This document shows, piece after piece, positions 51,206-59,271 of a stretch of DNA of 64,000 bases (within the stretch, counting starts at the first letter, position 1; each line of letters opens with the position of its first letter). Origin of the DNA: CAG-791 sp963650385 (GTDB lineage Bacteria > Bacillota > Clostridia > Lachnospirales > Lachnospiraceae); contig CAVJLL010000003.1 of assembly GCA_963650385.1 (NCBI GenBank), positions 1 to 64,000 on the forward strand, in the 5' to 3' direction. Position numbers and translations under genes: made by a program. The notes beneath the pieces were generated by a model. That model was not told the DNA's origin and ran no database searches. It saw nothing but the letters and a program-made list of their open reading frames with translations.

Positions 51206-53260
51206 TCATGACGTCATATAATTGGAAATCACATCCCATACGTCCGATGTTTCATACTGCAGCTTCCATTCCGCAACGCCCTTGATACCAAAGCCCTGCA
51301 TCACATCCAGCTTCTGCTGAATCGACTGCGCATCTTCGATCCAGATCTGAATTCTCGTTCCGTCCGCGTCCGTTGTCTCCGCATAGTTCTGGCCGGTCTG
51401 GGCATCCCAGCTCGCCGTCATCCCCTGCGTCTGCATATAATCCTGCACCTGCTGCATACCGAGTGCCTCTGATGTAACCGATCCGTTCTGTGTCTTCCAG
51501 ACTCTGGTATAGAACGGAACCGCATTGATCAGACGGTCCTTGTCAATCCCCTTCTCCAGCGCCATCTGAATTCCTTCGGTCACATAGGAAATGGAGGCTA
51601 CGCTTCCCGCCTCCTGGCTGCCTGCATAGTGCTCATCATAGCCCATTACAACCTCATAATCCACAAAGACCCCCTGCTCCTCCAGGTTATAGTGCGAATT
51701 GAAGTTGTAGCTCGGGTAATTATCCACCGACAGAATGATCCCCGCGCTGCGGCAGGCAATGGAGAGCTCGCGGATAAACTCGATGTAATCCTCTCCGTTT
51801 TCCTCCGGAATCAGCTCAAAGTCTACATTAATACCCTCAAATCCGCAGGAGGATGCCTCCTGGAGCAGCTGGCTGATCAGATTGGTTCTGGAGTCCAGCG
51901 TCGTCAGGAATGTATGATTGTCCGTCAGGGTGCTGGAATTGATGTTGTCCACCACAGCCCACACCTGGCACCCCAGATTATGTGCCTGATTCACGTAATC
52001 CGACGTCCCGGCCTTATCCATATTCCCGTCATTGTCACTCACCCAGTACCAGGTCGGTGCCACAACATTCACGCTCTTGGTCTGTGCCATGTAGGAGGTC
52101 AGCGTCGAGTTGCCCTGTACTCCCCATACATTATGGAAGGCCATATTTATTTTGCCGTCCACCGCTATATGCGTGAATTCCGGTTCTGTATAATCCGAAG
52201 CCAGTGTCTGCTCTTCCGTCTGAATGTCCTTGAGCCGCCGGTTCTCCACATAGCCGATGACAGAGTCCGCGCTCTTTACCTTCGACCAGTTCTCCATCTG
52301 CTCCAGAACCGTAACCTTTGCTCCCTTTTCCAGCTGTTCCTCCACAGGGCTCTTAATTCCCCCCGAGGTACGGATCTGCGTCTTTCTGGCGATCGTTGCC
52401 ACCGTCTTTGTGCTGCTTTCCGTGTCAATCTGCAGTCGATTTGGATTCTCAAATGCAGTCATGGAAAAATTGGTATACTCTTTTACAAAATCCAGCGCCA
52501 GGTAAATAACTCCGTCCACATTTCGTGCCGGTATGTAGGAATACGTCTGCGAGCTCCCGTCATCCGCCAGCACCTCCTGGCTCCCGATCACCGCCTTCAG
52601 CTTGGTCGTCGGCAGACAATACAAAATCATGCCTGTCGTATCGGAGGCATTCTGCACCCCGTAATAAAACCGGTTGTTCAGTCCGGACTTTACATCGTCC
52701 AGCGTCATATAATCCACGCCATCTATGCGCTTTGCATGGATTTCGGATAAGGTATCCCCCCATATGATCGGGACATCATCCTCTCCCTGTACGCCGAACT
52801 GTTCTGCAAGGTCCGCCTTTTCCTTCGAATAAGAGTATCGATCCAAGAAAAGCTTCGCGCCGAACGCAATTACCAGCACGAGAATCAGAAGAATCACTGC
52901 GGCAATGGGTGAGCCGCCTTTTTTCTTTTTCTTCTTTCTTCCATACGCACCTCCGGCATTCCCGGATGATGTCTTCCTTCTCGTTCCTGCCGATTTGCTG
53001 CTGCGGCTGCCGGCAGATGACTGCGCCCGTTTCCTGCCGGTTTTCCCGCCGGCCGGGCGCCTTGCTCCATACATCCGTTCTGCGCCGTACGGTTCCTCAT
53101 ACGGTTCATCATAGGCTCCGTAACCGCCGCCTGCATATTCCTCGTCCGGGTAATCGCTGTATCCGCCGTCTCTCTCATCCCAGGCAGGCTCTTCATAACG
53201 CTCATCGCCGCCGTAGTATTCGTCTTCGTAATCCTGAAAATCGTCGTATCTGGATGCCAT
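51206..53260 (-). CDS. Membrane-anchored GH18-family protein with SH3 domain
   Basis: 684 aa from the ATG at 53260 (GGAG 6 nt upstream). Residues 1-75 are disordered and very rich in D, E, Y and G (for example DDFQDYEDEYYGGDERYEEP); a Lys/Arg/Ser region and a KKKKKK stop-transfer follow. A membrane helix lies at about 116-138. Outside come a copper-amine-oxidase-N-like region (about 175-280), a bacterial SH3 domain (about 290-345) and a glycoside hydrolase 18 barrel (about 370-684) with the catalytic Glu in GINVDFELIP. GH18 plus SH3 or LysM proteins of the YdhD/SleL type cut or bind peptidoglycan. Confidence 0.88.
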   Translation of the reverse strand: MASRYDDFQDYEDEYYGGDERYEEPAWDERDGGYSDYPDEEYAGGGYGAYDEPYEEPYGAERMYGARRPAGGKTGRKRAQSSAGSRSSKSAGTRRKTSSGNAGGAYGRKKKKKKGGSPIAAVILLILVLVIAFGAKLFLDRYSYSKEKADLAEQFGVQGEDDVPIIWGDTLSEIHAKRIDGVDYMTLDDVKSGLNNRFYYGVQNASDTTGMILYCLPTTKLKAVIGSQEVLADDGSSQTYSYIPARNVDGVIYLALDFVKEYTNFSMTAFENPNRLQIDTESSTKTVATIARKTQIRTSGGIKSPVEEQLEKGAKVTVLEQMENWSKVKSADSVIGYVENRRLKDIQTEEQTLASDYTEPEFTHIAVDGKINMAFHNVWGVQGNSTLTSYMAQTKSVNVVAPTWYWVSDNDGNMDKAGTSDYVNQAHNLGCQVWAVVDNINSSTLTDNHTFLTTLDSRTNLISQLLQEASSCGFEGINVDFELIPEENGEDYIEFIRELSIACRSAGIILSVDNYPSYNFNSHYNLEEQGVFVDYEVVMGYDEHYAGSQEAGSVASISYVTEGIQMALEKGIDKDRLINAVPFYTRVWKTQNGSVTSEALGMQQVQDYMQTQGMTASWDAQTGQNYAETTDADGTRIQIWIEDAQSIQQKLDVMQGFGIKGVAEWKLQYETSDVWDVISNYMTS

Positions 53261-53312
53261 TCCTCTCTCCAAATTAAAAAGCCGGATGCCTCCGCATGTC
53301 AGTATCGGAGCC

Positions 53313-53321
53313 ATTATATCA
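53313..53321 (-). promoter_or_regulatory. Extended -10 promoter of the GH18 gene
   Basis: The minus strand reads TGATATAAT, an extended -10 with perfect TATAAT. The -35 region is poor. The leader of about 45 nt contains CTCCG...CGGAG, a small hairpin. Confidence 0.6.
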
Positions 53322-53880
53322 GACTTCCCCGTTTCCTGCCTCTAAATCAGTGCACCTGCTTTGTACACGCAAAAACGGCATGGCAGCGCGCCATTTCCCG
53401 CAGCACACTTTAAGACGGGGCCCCAAAATGTATTCTTTACTGCGCCGAAATTAAGCAAAGGACGCTGTCATACCATCTTTGCCGGCCTTGCAGCCGCAAT
53501 GAGATGACATCAAAGGATATTATTACAGAAAATCTGGCGGCCAGAAGGTGTTCTTATCCGCAGGAATTCATCCCTCCGCAAGCCGCAGCCTTACCGAAAA
53601 TGATCCGACCGCATCTTCCTGCTGCATCGTGCATTCATCCGTCCGCAGGGGCAGCAGTTCCCCGCGGTGCACTAAATCTTCACTGCCGAACAAAAGGATT
53701 TGTAATTGTGATTTCATTTTGAGCAAATGATCTTCGTGAATGATCTTTCTGTTACCTGGGAAAACTTTGTGTCAGAGAATCTACCTTAAGCTTCAAAAGA
53801 CAAATGGAAACCTTTGAAATGATGTCATAGTGTAGTACACAGATAGGGTGTTCGACAGAGAACCGTTCTCATCGCCTCCT
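53322..53880. other. Gene-free region of about 560 bases
   Basis: No open frame here has a ribosome site or a protein-like composition, and I do not recognise a known structured RNA (checked by eye for tmRNA, RNase P, SRP and 6S hallmarks). Base composition shifts from GC-rich to AT-rich after about 53690. The palindrome GAGAACCGTTCTC lies near 53860-53872. It may carry an unrecognised small RNA. Confidence 0.4.
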
Positions 53881-54024
53881 TTACGATGCATTACTGTCCG
53901 ATCCTCTCGGTTCCTCCATGGTATCGAACAGATCTGATAATTGCAAGCTTGTTTGGGCTATTTTTTCACACATACAGATATTTCGGTAATCCTTCACAAG
54001 TTTTCTAAACTTTTTATAATCACA

Positions 54025-54054
54025 TTGACGACAAACATCCTCAGTAGATACACT
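54025..54054 (+). promoter_or_regulatory. Promoter of mecA
   Basis: TTGACG (54025-54030) and TACACT (54049-54054) are 18 nt apart. The leader of about 125 nt includes complementary GCAGCGG/CCGCTGC segments. Confidence 0.6.
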
Positions 54055-54185
54055 TATTGCAGCGGCTCCCTGATCAGACAGGATGCCGCAGTGTTCCTGG
54101 GCCGCCGCTGCAGACACCTTTTCCTGTACCGCGGTCCGGTCCATGTGACCGTTCGTCGGCAGCAGAATACACGGAGGTTAACCTC

Positions 54186-54941
54186 TTGAAAATCGAAAGA
54201 ATCAACGAAAATCAGGTGCGCTTCACTCTGACAAAGGAGGATCTCGATTCCCGTCAGATGCGTTTAAGCGAACTGGCATACGGTACAGAAAAGGCCAAGG
54301 CGCTTTTCCGCGAAATGCTGCAGCAGGCCTATCGCCTGGTGGGCTTTGAAAGCGATAATACTCCGCTGATGATCGAGGCAATCCCTATAAAGGACGGCAG
54401 CATTGTTCTGGTGGTCACAAAGGTCCATGACCCGGAGGAGCTGGATCCTCGTTTTTCGAATTTTGCCCCTTCCATCCGTCAGAAGGACCGCGGAGCAAGC
54501 ACCTTTGAGCAGCTCCTTCAGTCCCTGACCGAGCACACCGTCTCCGGCACAGCCGGTCAGGAGGAGGCTCGTCCCTCTGCTGCACATGATCCGCGGGAAG
54601 CTCTGCGCCGGTTTCAGGAATATTCCGTCTGCCACCGGCTGTACTCTTTCCCCAGCATGGACCTTGTGCTGCAGGCCGCAGACCGGATCCAGTCGGATTA
54701 CTCCGGGGAAAGCGCGCTCTTCCGTGAAAAGGACGCATACCTTCTCTTTATGGAAATGAAGAATACCGAAGAGGCCGCTTCGCAGAGTGCGGTTCTGGCA
54801 TCGATATCTGAATTCGGCGCCATGCAGCCGGTATCCTATGCAAGAGAGCAGTATCTGGAGGAGCACGGAACACTTCTGATCGCCGATCACGCGGTAGAGA
54901 AGCTCTCCCGGCTTGCCCGCAGAACCGGTTCCGTTCAATAA
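54186..54941 (+). CDS. mecA: MecA-like adaptor protein
   Basis: 251 aa from a TTG start with GGAGG 8 nt upstream; the family start MKIERINENQVRFTLTKEDL fits exactly. The N-terminal substrate-binding domain is joined by a variable Ser/Ala/Glu linker to the C-terminal ClpC-binding domain (YSFPSMDLVLQAADRI, LLFMEMKNTE, LLIADHAVEKL). MecA hands proteins to ClpCP for degradation. No clpC is in the window. It is monocistronic; a weak hairpin (AAGGGCA / TGCCCTT) follows the stop. Confidence 0.92.
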   Translation: MKIERINENQVRFTLTKEDLDSRQMRLSELAYGTEKAKALFREMLQQAYRLVGFESDNTPLMIEAIPIKDGSIVLVVTKVHDPEELDPRFSNFAPSIRQKDRGASTFEQLLQSLTEHTVSGTAGQEEARPSAAHDPREALRRFQEYSVCHRLYSFPSMDLVLQAADRIQSDYSGESALFREKDAYLLFMEMKNTEEAASQSAVLASISEFGAMQPVSYAREQYLEEHGTLLIADHAVEKLSRLARRTGSVQ

Positions 54942-55304
54942 GGGCAGAGCAAACATTCTTTTGCCCTTGCGGATGCCAAATTGCAGGTTAGCGCCCATAT
55001 CGAATTTGCCAGCAGGTTTACATCAAGCTGTGGCAGTTGCCGAACAGATGCACATGTTAAATATTCCTAATTTATATTAGTTATAATTAACCTGCATTAG
55101 TCAAATGTATCAAAGATTTAACCTCTTCGTCCTCCCGAATCGTTGCATTCCCACAAACCGAATGGTAGACTTCTAACCGATAGAGCAGCATCATGGTTGG
55201 GCAAAGTGTGCCCTGCCGTTGGTGCAGCAGGGGCAGAATAACCGCGGACAGTTATCCTTGTTTTTGCTGTATCAGGATGCGCAATTATACAGGAGGAAAC
55301 CAAA
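54942..55304 (+). promoter_or_regulatory. nifJ upstream region and long leader
   Basis: 363 bases without a gene. The hairpin AAGGGCA/TGCCCTT near 54940-54968 may end mecA. A very AT-rich block with TATAAT at 55082-55087 lies inside a large interrupted palindrome. A 210-nt leader follows, with TGCCCTGC/GCAGGGGCA-like and ATAAC/GTTAT stems, before the ribosome site of nifJ. Confidence 0.5.
55056..55091. promoter_or_regulatory. Interrupted palindrome over the nifJ -10 box
   Basis: The outer arms GTTAA (55056-55060) and TTAAC (55087-55091) and inner arms CTAAT (55067-55071) and ATTAG (55076-55080) share the same centre at 55073.5. TATAAT (55082-55087) lies inside. This geometry suggests a dimeric repressor site, for example a redox regulator; Rex sites also contain GTTAA/TTAAC but with different spacing. 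Confidence 0.5.
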
Positions 55305-58300
55305 ATGGCAAGAAAGTACTTAACCATGGATGGTAACGAGGCTGCCGCACACGCCGCGTATGCGTATACGGAAGTTGCTACCATCTACCCCATCACACCG
55401 TCATCCGTTATGCCTGAGCACGTTGACGAGTGGGCAACGGCCGGACGCAAGAACATCTTTGGTGACATTGTACACGTAACCGAGATGCAGTCCGAGGCAG
55501 GTGCAGCAGGTGCAACCCACGGTTCCATCGTAGCCGGTGCAATGACTTCCACATTCACCGCTTCCCAGGGACTGCTGCTGATGATCCCGAACATCTACAA
55601 GGTAGCCGGTGAAGGACTCCCGGCAGTGTTCAATGTATCTGCACGCTGCGTAGCTACTCATGCACTGAACATTTTCGGCGATCATTCTGACGTATATGCA
55701 TGTCGTCAGACCGGTGCAGCTATGCTCTGCGAGAGCTCCGTGCAGGAAGTTATGGATCTGACTCCGGTAGCTTACTGCGCAGCTGTAGACGGTAAGCTTC
55801 CTTTCATCAACTTCTTCGATGGATTCCGTACCTCTCATGAGATTCAGAAGATTCAGGTGTGGGATTATGATGACCTCAAGGATCTGATCGATCTGGATAA
55901 GGTACAGGAGTTCCGCAACAATGCCCTGAATCCGAATCATCCTCGTCAGATGGGCTCTGCACAGAACCCTGACATCTTCTTCACAACCCGTGAGGCATGC
56001 AACACCACTTATGATGAGATGCCCGGCGTTGTTCAGAAGTACATGGACAAGGTAAACGAGAAGCTCGGCACAGATTACAAGCTCTTCAACTACTACGGCG
56101 CTGCTGATGCAGAGCAGGTCATCATCGCAATGGGTTCTGTCAATGAGACCATTGAGGAGACTGTTGACTACCTGAACGGCCAGGGCATGAAGGTTGGTCT
56201 TGTAAAGGTTCGCCTGTACAGACCTTTCTGCGCAGAAGCTCTGATCGATGCAATCCCGGATACCGTTAAGAAGATCTCTGTTCTGGACCGCACCAAGGAG
56301 CCCGGCTCCATCGGTGAGCCTCTGTACCTGGATGTTGTTGCAGCTCTGAAGGGATCCAAGTTCGATCAGGTTCCGGTTTACACCGGCAGATACGGCCTCG
56401 GCTCCAAGGATACAACTCCGGCTCAGATCATCGCTGTTTACAACAACGAGGATAAGAAGCGCTTCACCATCGGCATTGATGATGATGTTACACACCTTTC
56501 CCTTCCTACCGGCAAGGAAATCGTTACCACTCCTGAGGGAACGGTTTGCTGCAAGTTCTGGGGTCTGGGTGCTGACGGAACCGTAGGTGCCAACAAGAAC
56601 TCCATCAAGATCATCGGCGACAACACCGACATGTACGCACAGGCTTACTTTGATTATGACTCCAAGAAGTCCGGCGGCGTAACCATGTCCCACCTTCGTT
56701 TCGGTAAGAAGGCTATCAAGTCCACTTACCTGATTCACCAGGCGAACTTCGTTGCATGCCATAACCCGGCATATATGCGCAAGTTCAACATGGTGCAGGA
56801 GCTGGTAGACGGCGGTTCCTTCCTGCTGAACTGCTCCTGGAGCGATGAGGATCTCGAGAAGCACATCCCCGGCCAGGTAAAGAAGTTCATCCATGATCAC
56901 AAGATCAACTTCTATACCATCGACGGCGTGAAGCTCGGCATCGAGACCGGCATGGGACCGACTCGTATCAACACCATCCTTCAGTCTGCTTTCTTCACCA
57001 TCACCAAGATCATTCCGGAGGAGCACGCTGTACAGCTGATGAAGGATGCCGCTCAGAAGACATACGGCCGCAAGGGTCAGGATGTCGTTGAGAAGAACTG
57101 GGCTGCTATCGATGCCGGCGCTAAGAACTGGCATAAGGTCGAGGTTCCGGAGAGTTGGGGCAGCGCCGAGGACGAGGGTCTTGATTTCAAGAAGGTTACC
57201 AGCGACCGCAAGGATGTTGAGGCATTCGTCAACAACATTCAGCTGGCAGTTTCCGCTCAGGAAGGCAACGGCCTGAAGGTTTCCGACGTACTTCCCTACG
57301 TAGACGGATCCACTCCTTCCGGCGCAGCTGCATTCGAGAAGCGCGGCATCGCTGTCAATGTTCCTGTATGGAACGCAGAGAGCTGCATCGAGTGCACATT
57401 CTGCTCTTATGTCTGCCCGCACGCAGCAATTCGTCCGATCGCTATGACTGAGGAAGAGGCAGCAAAGGCACCTGCAGGCACCGTAGTAAAGGATCTTACC
57501 GGTATGCCCGGCTACAAGTTTGCCATCGTAGTTTCCAGCCTTGACTGCACAGGCTGCGGCTCCTGCGCAAACGTATGCCCTGGCAACATGAAGGCTGCAA
57601 CGCTCACCATGACGAGACTGGATGATGCACAGGCTCTTCCGAACCAGCAGGAGGCATTTGACTACGCTGTAACACTCCCGATCAAGGAAGACGTTGTTGC
57701 CAAGTTCAAGGAGACAACTGTAAAGGGATCTCAGTTCAAGCAGCCTCTGCTGGAGTTCTCCGGCGCATGCGCTGGCTGCGGCGAGACACCTTACATCAAG
57801 CTCATCACACAGCTGTTCGGCGACAGAATGTACATTGCAAATGCAACCGGATGCACATCCATCTGGGGCAACTCTTCACCTTCTACGCCTTACACGGTAA
57901 ATGCGAAGGGACACGGCCCTGCATGGTCCAACTCCCTGTTCGAGGATGCTGCAGAGTTCGGTTATGGTATGCTCCTTGCCAACAACGCTATCCGCGCTCA
58001 GCTTAAGGAGAAGGTCGCTGCATGGGGCGGCGAGGGAAGCCAGGAGTATCTGGATACCTTCGCAATTGGTGCCGAGAACGGCGCTGCTACCGACAAACTG
58101 ATCGCAGCTCTTGAGGCTGACGGCTCCGACGCTGCAAAGGATATCCTGAAGGAGAAGGATTACCTTGCCAAGAAGTCCCAGTGGATCTTCGGCGGTGACG
58201 GATGGGCATTCGATATCGGCTACGGCGGAGTTGATCACGTACTTGCTTCCGGCAAGGATGTCAACATCTTCGTTGTAAACACTGAGGTATACTCCAACAC

Positions 58301-58820
58301 CGGCGGACAGTCCTCCAAGGCTACTCCGGAAGGCGCAGTTGCTCAGTTCGCAGCAGCCGGCAAGGAAACCGTTCAGAAGGATCTTGCAGCTATGGCAATG
58401 AGCTATGGCTACGTATATGTCGCTCAGATTTCCATGGGTGCTGACAGAAATCAGTGCATCAAGGCAATCGCAGAGGCTGAGGCATATCCGGGACCGTCTC
58501 TGGTTATCGCTTATGCACCTTGCATCAACCACGGTATCCGCAAGGGCATGAACAAGGCTCAGGACGAGGAGAAGCTTGCAGTAGAGACTGGTTACTACAA
58601 CCTGTTCCGCTTCAATCCTGCCGGCGGCGACAAGAAGTTCACTCTGGACTCCAAGCCCGCAACAAAGGAGTACAGCGAGTTCCTCAGCGGCGAGGTTCGC
58701 TACACATCCTTGCAGCGCAAGAACCCTGAGAGAGCTGCAAAGCTCTTCGCAGAGGCCGAGGCTCACGCAAAGGCTCATTACGCTTATCTCGAGAAGCTGG
58801 GTGCCCTTTACAACAACTGA
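55305..58820 (+). CDS. nifJ: Pyruvate:ferredoxin (flavodoxin) oxidoreductase
   Basis: Oxidises pyruvate to acetyl-CoA and CO2, reducing ferredoxin; central to anaerobic sugar breakdown. 1171 aa, single-chain form with all domains. Seen in order: pyrimidine-binding domain (YPITPSSVMPEHVDEWA), domain II, CoA and gamma regions, two 4Fe-4S motifs (CIECTFCSYVCP; CTGCGSCANVCP), and the proximal cluster and TPP domain (CAGCGETPY, NATGCTSIWG, GDGWAFDIGYGG, VVNTEVYSNTGGQSSK). AGGAGG lies 8 nt before the ATG. Codon choice (GTA, GCT, CTG, AAG) marks very high expression. Confidence 0.98.
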   Translation: MARKYLTMDGNEAAAHAAYAYTEVATIYPITPSSVMPEHVDEWATAGRKNIFGDIVHVTEMQSEAGAAGATHGSIVAGAMTSTFTASQGLLLMIPNIYKVAGEGLPAVFNVSARCVATHALNIFGDHSDVYACRQTGAAMLCESSVQEVMDLTPVAYCAAVDGKLPFINFFDGFRTSHEIQKIQVWDYDDLKDLIDLDKVQEFRNNALNPNHPRQMGSAQNPDIFFTTREACNTTYDEMPGVVQKYMDKVNEKLGTDYKLFNYYGAADAEQVIIAMGSVNETIEETVDYLNGQGMKVGLVKVRLYRPFCAEALIDAIPDTVKKISVLDRTKEPGSIGEPLYLDVVAALKGSKFDQVPVYTGRYGLGSKDTTPAQIIAVYNNEDKKRFTIGIDDDVTHLSLPTGKEIVTTPEGTVCCKFWGLGADGTVGANKNSIKIIGDNTDMYAQAYFDYDSKKSGGVTMSHLRFGKKAIKSTYLIHQANFVACHNPAYMRKFNMVQELVDGGSFLLNCSWSDEDLEKHIPGQVKKFIHDHKINFYTIDGVKLGIETGMGPTRINTILQSAFFTITKIIPEEHAVQLMKDAAQKTYGRKGQDVVEKNWAAIDAGAKNWHKVEVPESWGSAEDEGLDFKKVTSDRKDVEAFVNNIQLAVSAQEGNGLKVSDVLPYVDGSTPSGAAAFEKRGIAVNVPVWNAESCIECTFCSYVCPHAAIRPIAMTEEEAAKAPAGTVVKDLTGMPGYKFAIVVSSLDCTGCGSCANVCPGNMKAATLTMTRLDDAQALPNQQEAFDYAVTLPIKEDVVAKFKETTVKGSQFKQPLLEFSGACAGCGETPYIKLITQLFGDRMYIANATGCTSIWGNSSPSTPYTVNAKGHGPAWSNSLFEDAAEFGYGMLLANNAIRAQLKEKVAAWGGEGSQEYLDTFAIGAENGAATDKLIAALEADGSDAAKDILKEKDYLAKKSQWIFGGDGWAFDIGYGGVDHVLASGKDVNIFVVNTEVYSNTGGQSSKATPEGAVAQFAAAGKETVQKDLAAMAMSYGYVYVAQISMGADRNQCIKAIAEAEAYPGPSLVIAYAPCINHGIRKGMNKAQDEEKLAVETGYYNLFRFNPAGGDKKFTLDSKPATKEYSEFLSGEVRYTSLQRKNPERAAKLFAEAEAHAKAHYAYLEKLGALYNN

Positions 58821-58889
58821 TTCTATTCAAAGCTATACAAACTTTAGCATTGTCTAACCAATGCGGCGAGTTGTAAGATGAGTTCGATC

Positions 58890-58921
58890 AAAGGACAGGC
58901 ATCCTTGGATGTCTGTCCTTT
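58890..58921 (+). terminator. Terminator of nifJ
   Basis: AAAGGACAGGCATCC and GGATGTCTGTCCTTT pair around TT, 70 nt after the nifJ stop. The U-run is short, so some read-through into the ferredoxin gene is possible. Confidence 0.8.
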
Positions 58922-58940
58922 CTTCAAAAAGTCGTATGAA

Positions 58941-58954
58941 GCATGAATTCATGC
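58941..58954. repeat. 14-bp palindrome before the ferredoxin gene
   Basis: GCATGAATTCATGC is a perfect palindrome just upstream of the ribosome site of the ferredoxin gene. It could be an operator or RNA element. Confidence 0.4.
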
Positions 58955-58978
58955 ATATAATTTAAGGAGGATGAAACT

Positions 58979-59149
58979 ATGGCACGTGTTATTGGAGATG
59001 CTTGCATCAGCTGCGGTTCCTGCGCTGCTCAGTGTCCTGTACAGGCAATTGCTGAGGGCGATGCACACTACGAGATCAATGCAGATTCCTGCATCGATTG
59101 CGGCGCATGCGAGGCACAGTGTCCTGTAGGTGCAATCTCTGAGGGCTGA
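58979..59149 (+). CDS. 2[4Fe-4S] ferredoxin
   Basis: 56 aa, the classic clostridial ferredoxin. Two CxxCxxCxxxCP motifs are seen: CISCGSCAAQCP (Cys9, 12, 15, 19) and CIDCGACEAQCP (Cys38, 41, 44, 48). It starts MARVIGDA, with AAGGAGG about 8 nt before the ATG. It is the natural electron acceptor of the oxidoreductase encoded just upstream and shares its codon bias. It ends at a strong terminator. Confidence 0.97.
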   Translation: MARVIGDACISCGSCAAQCPVQAIAEGDAHYEINADSCIDCGACEAQCPVGAISEG

Positions 59150-59193
59150 GCCATTTTCAGAGATACACAGACAGACATTTGAGTCACAGAAAT

Positions 59194-59232
59194 AAAAGAG
59201 CTGACATCCGGAAGATGGATGTCAGCTCTTTT
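59194..59232. terminator. Bidirectional terminator
   Basis: AAAAGAGCTGACATCC and GGATGTCAGCTCTTTT form a perfect 16-bp stem. It ends the ferredoxin gene (+) and the convergent run ending at 59272 (-). Confidence 0.94.
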
Positions 59233-59271
59233 GTTTTAAATGTGCGGGTAGTGCCTACATGAACGAGCCCA

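Noticed and set aside
53881..54144. 87-codon minus-strand frame with a CRQC...CMC cysteine pattern
   Set aside because: It has no ribosome site, spans the mecA promoter and leader, and has no recognisable fold. It is kept as a weak possibility only.
58956..58961. TATAAT as promoter of the ferredoxin gene
   Set aside because: Transcription would begin at or after the ribosome site AAGGAGG at 58963-58969, leaving the gene untranslatable.
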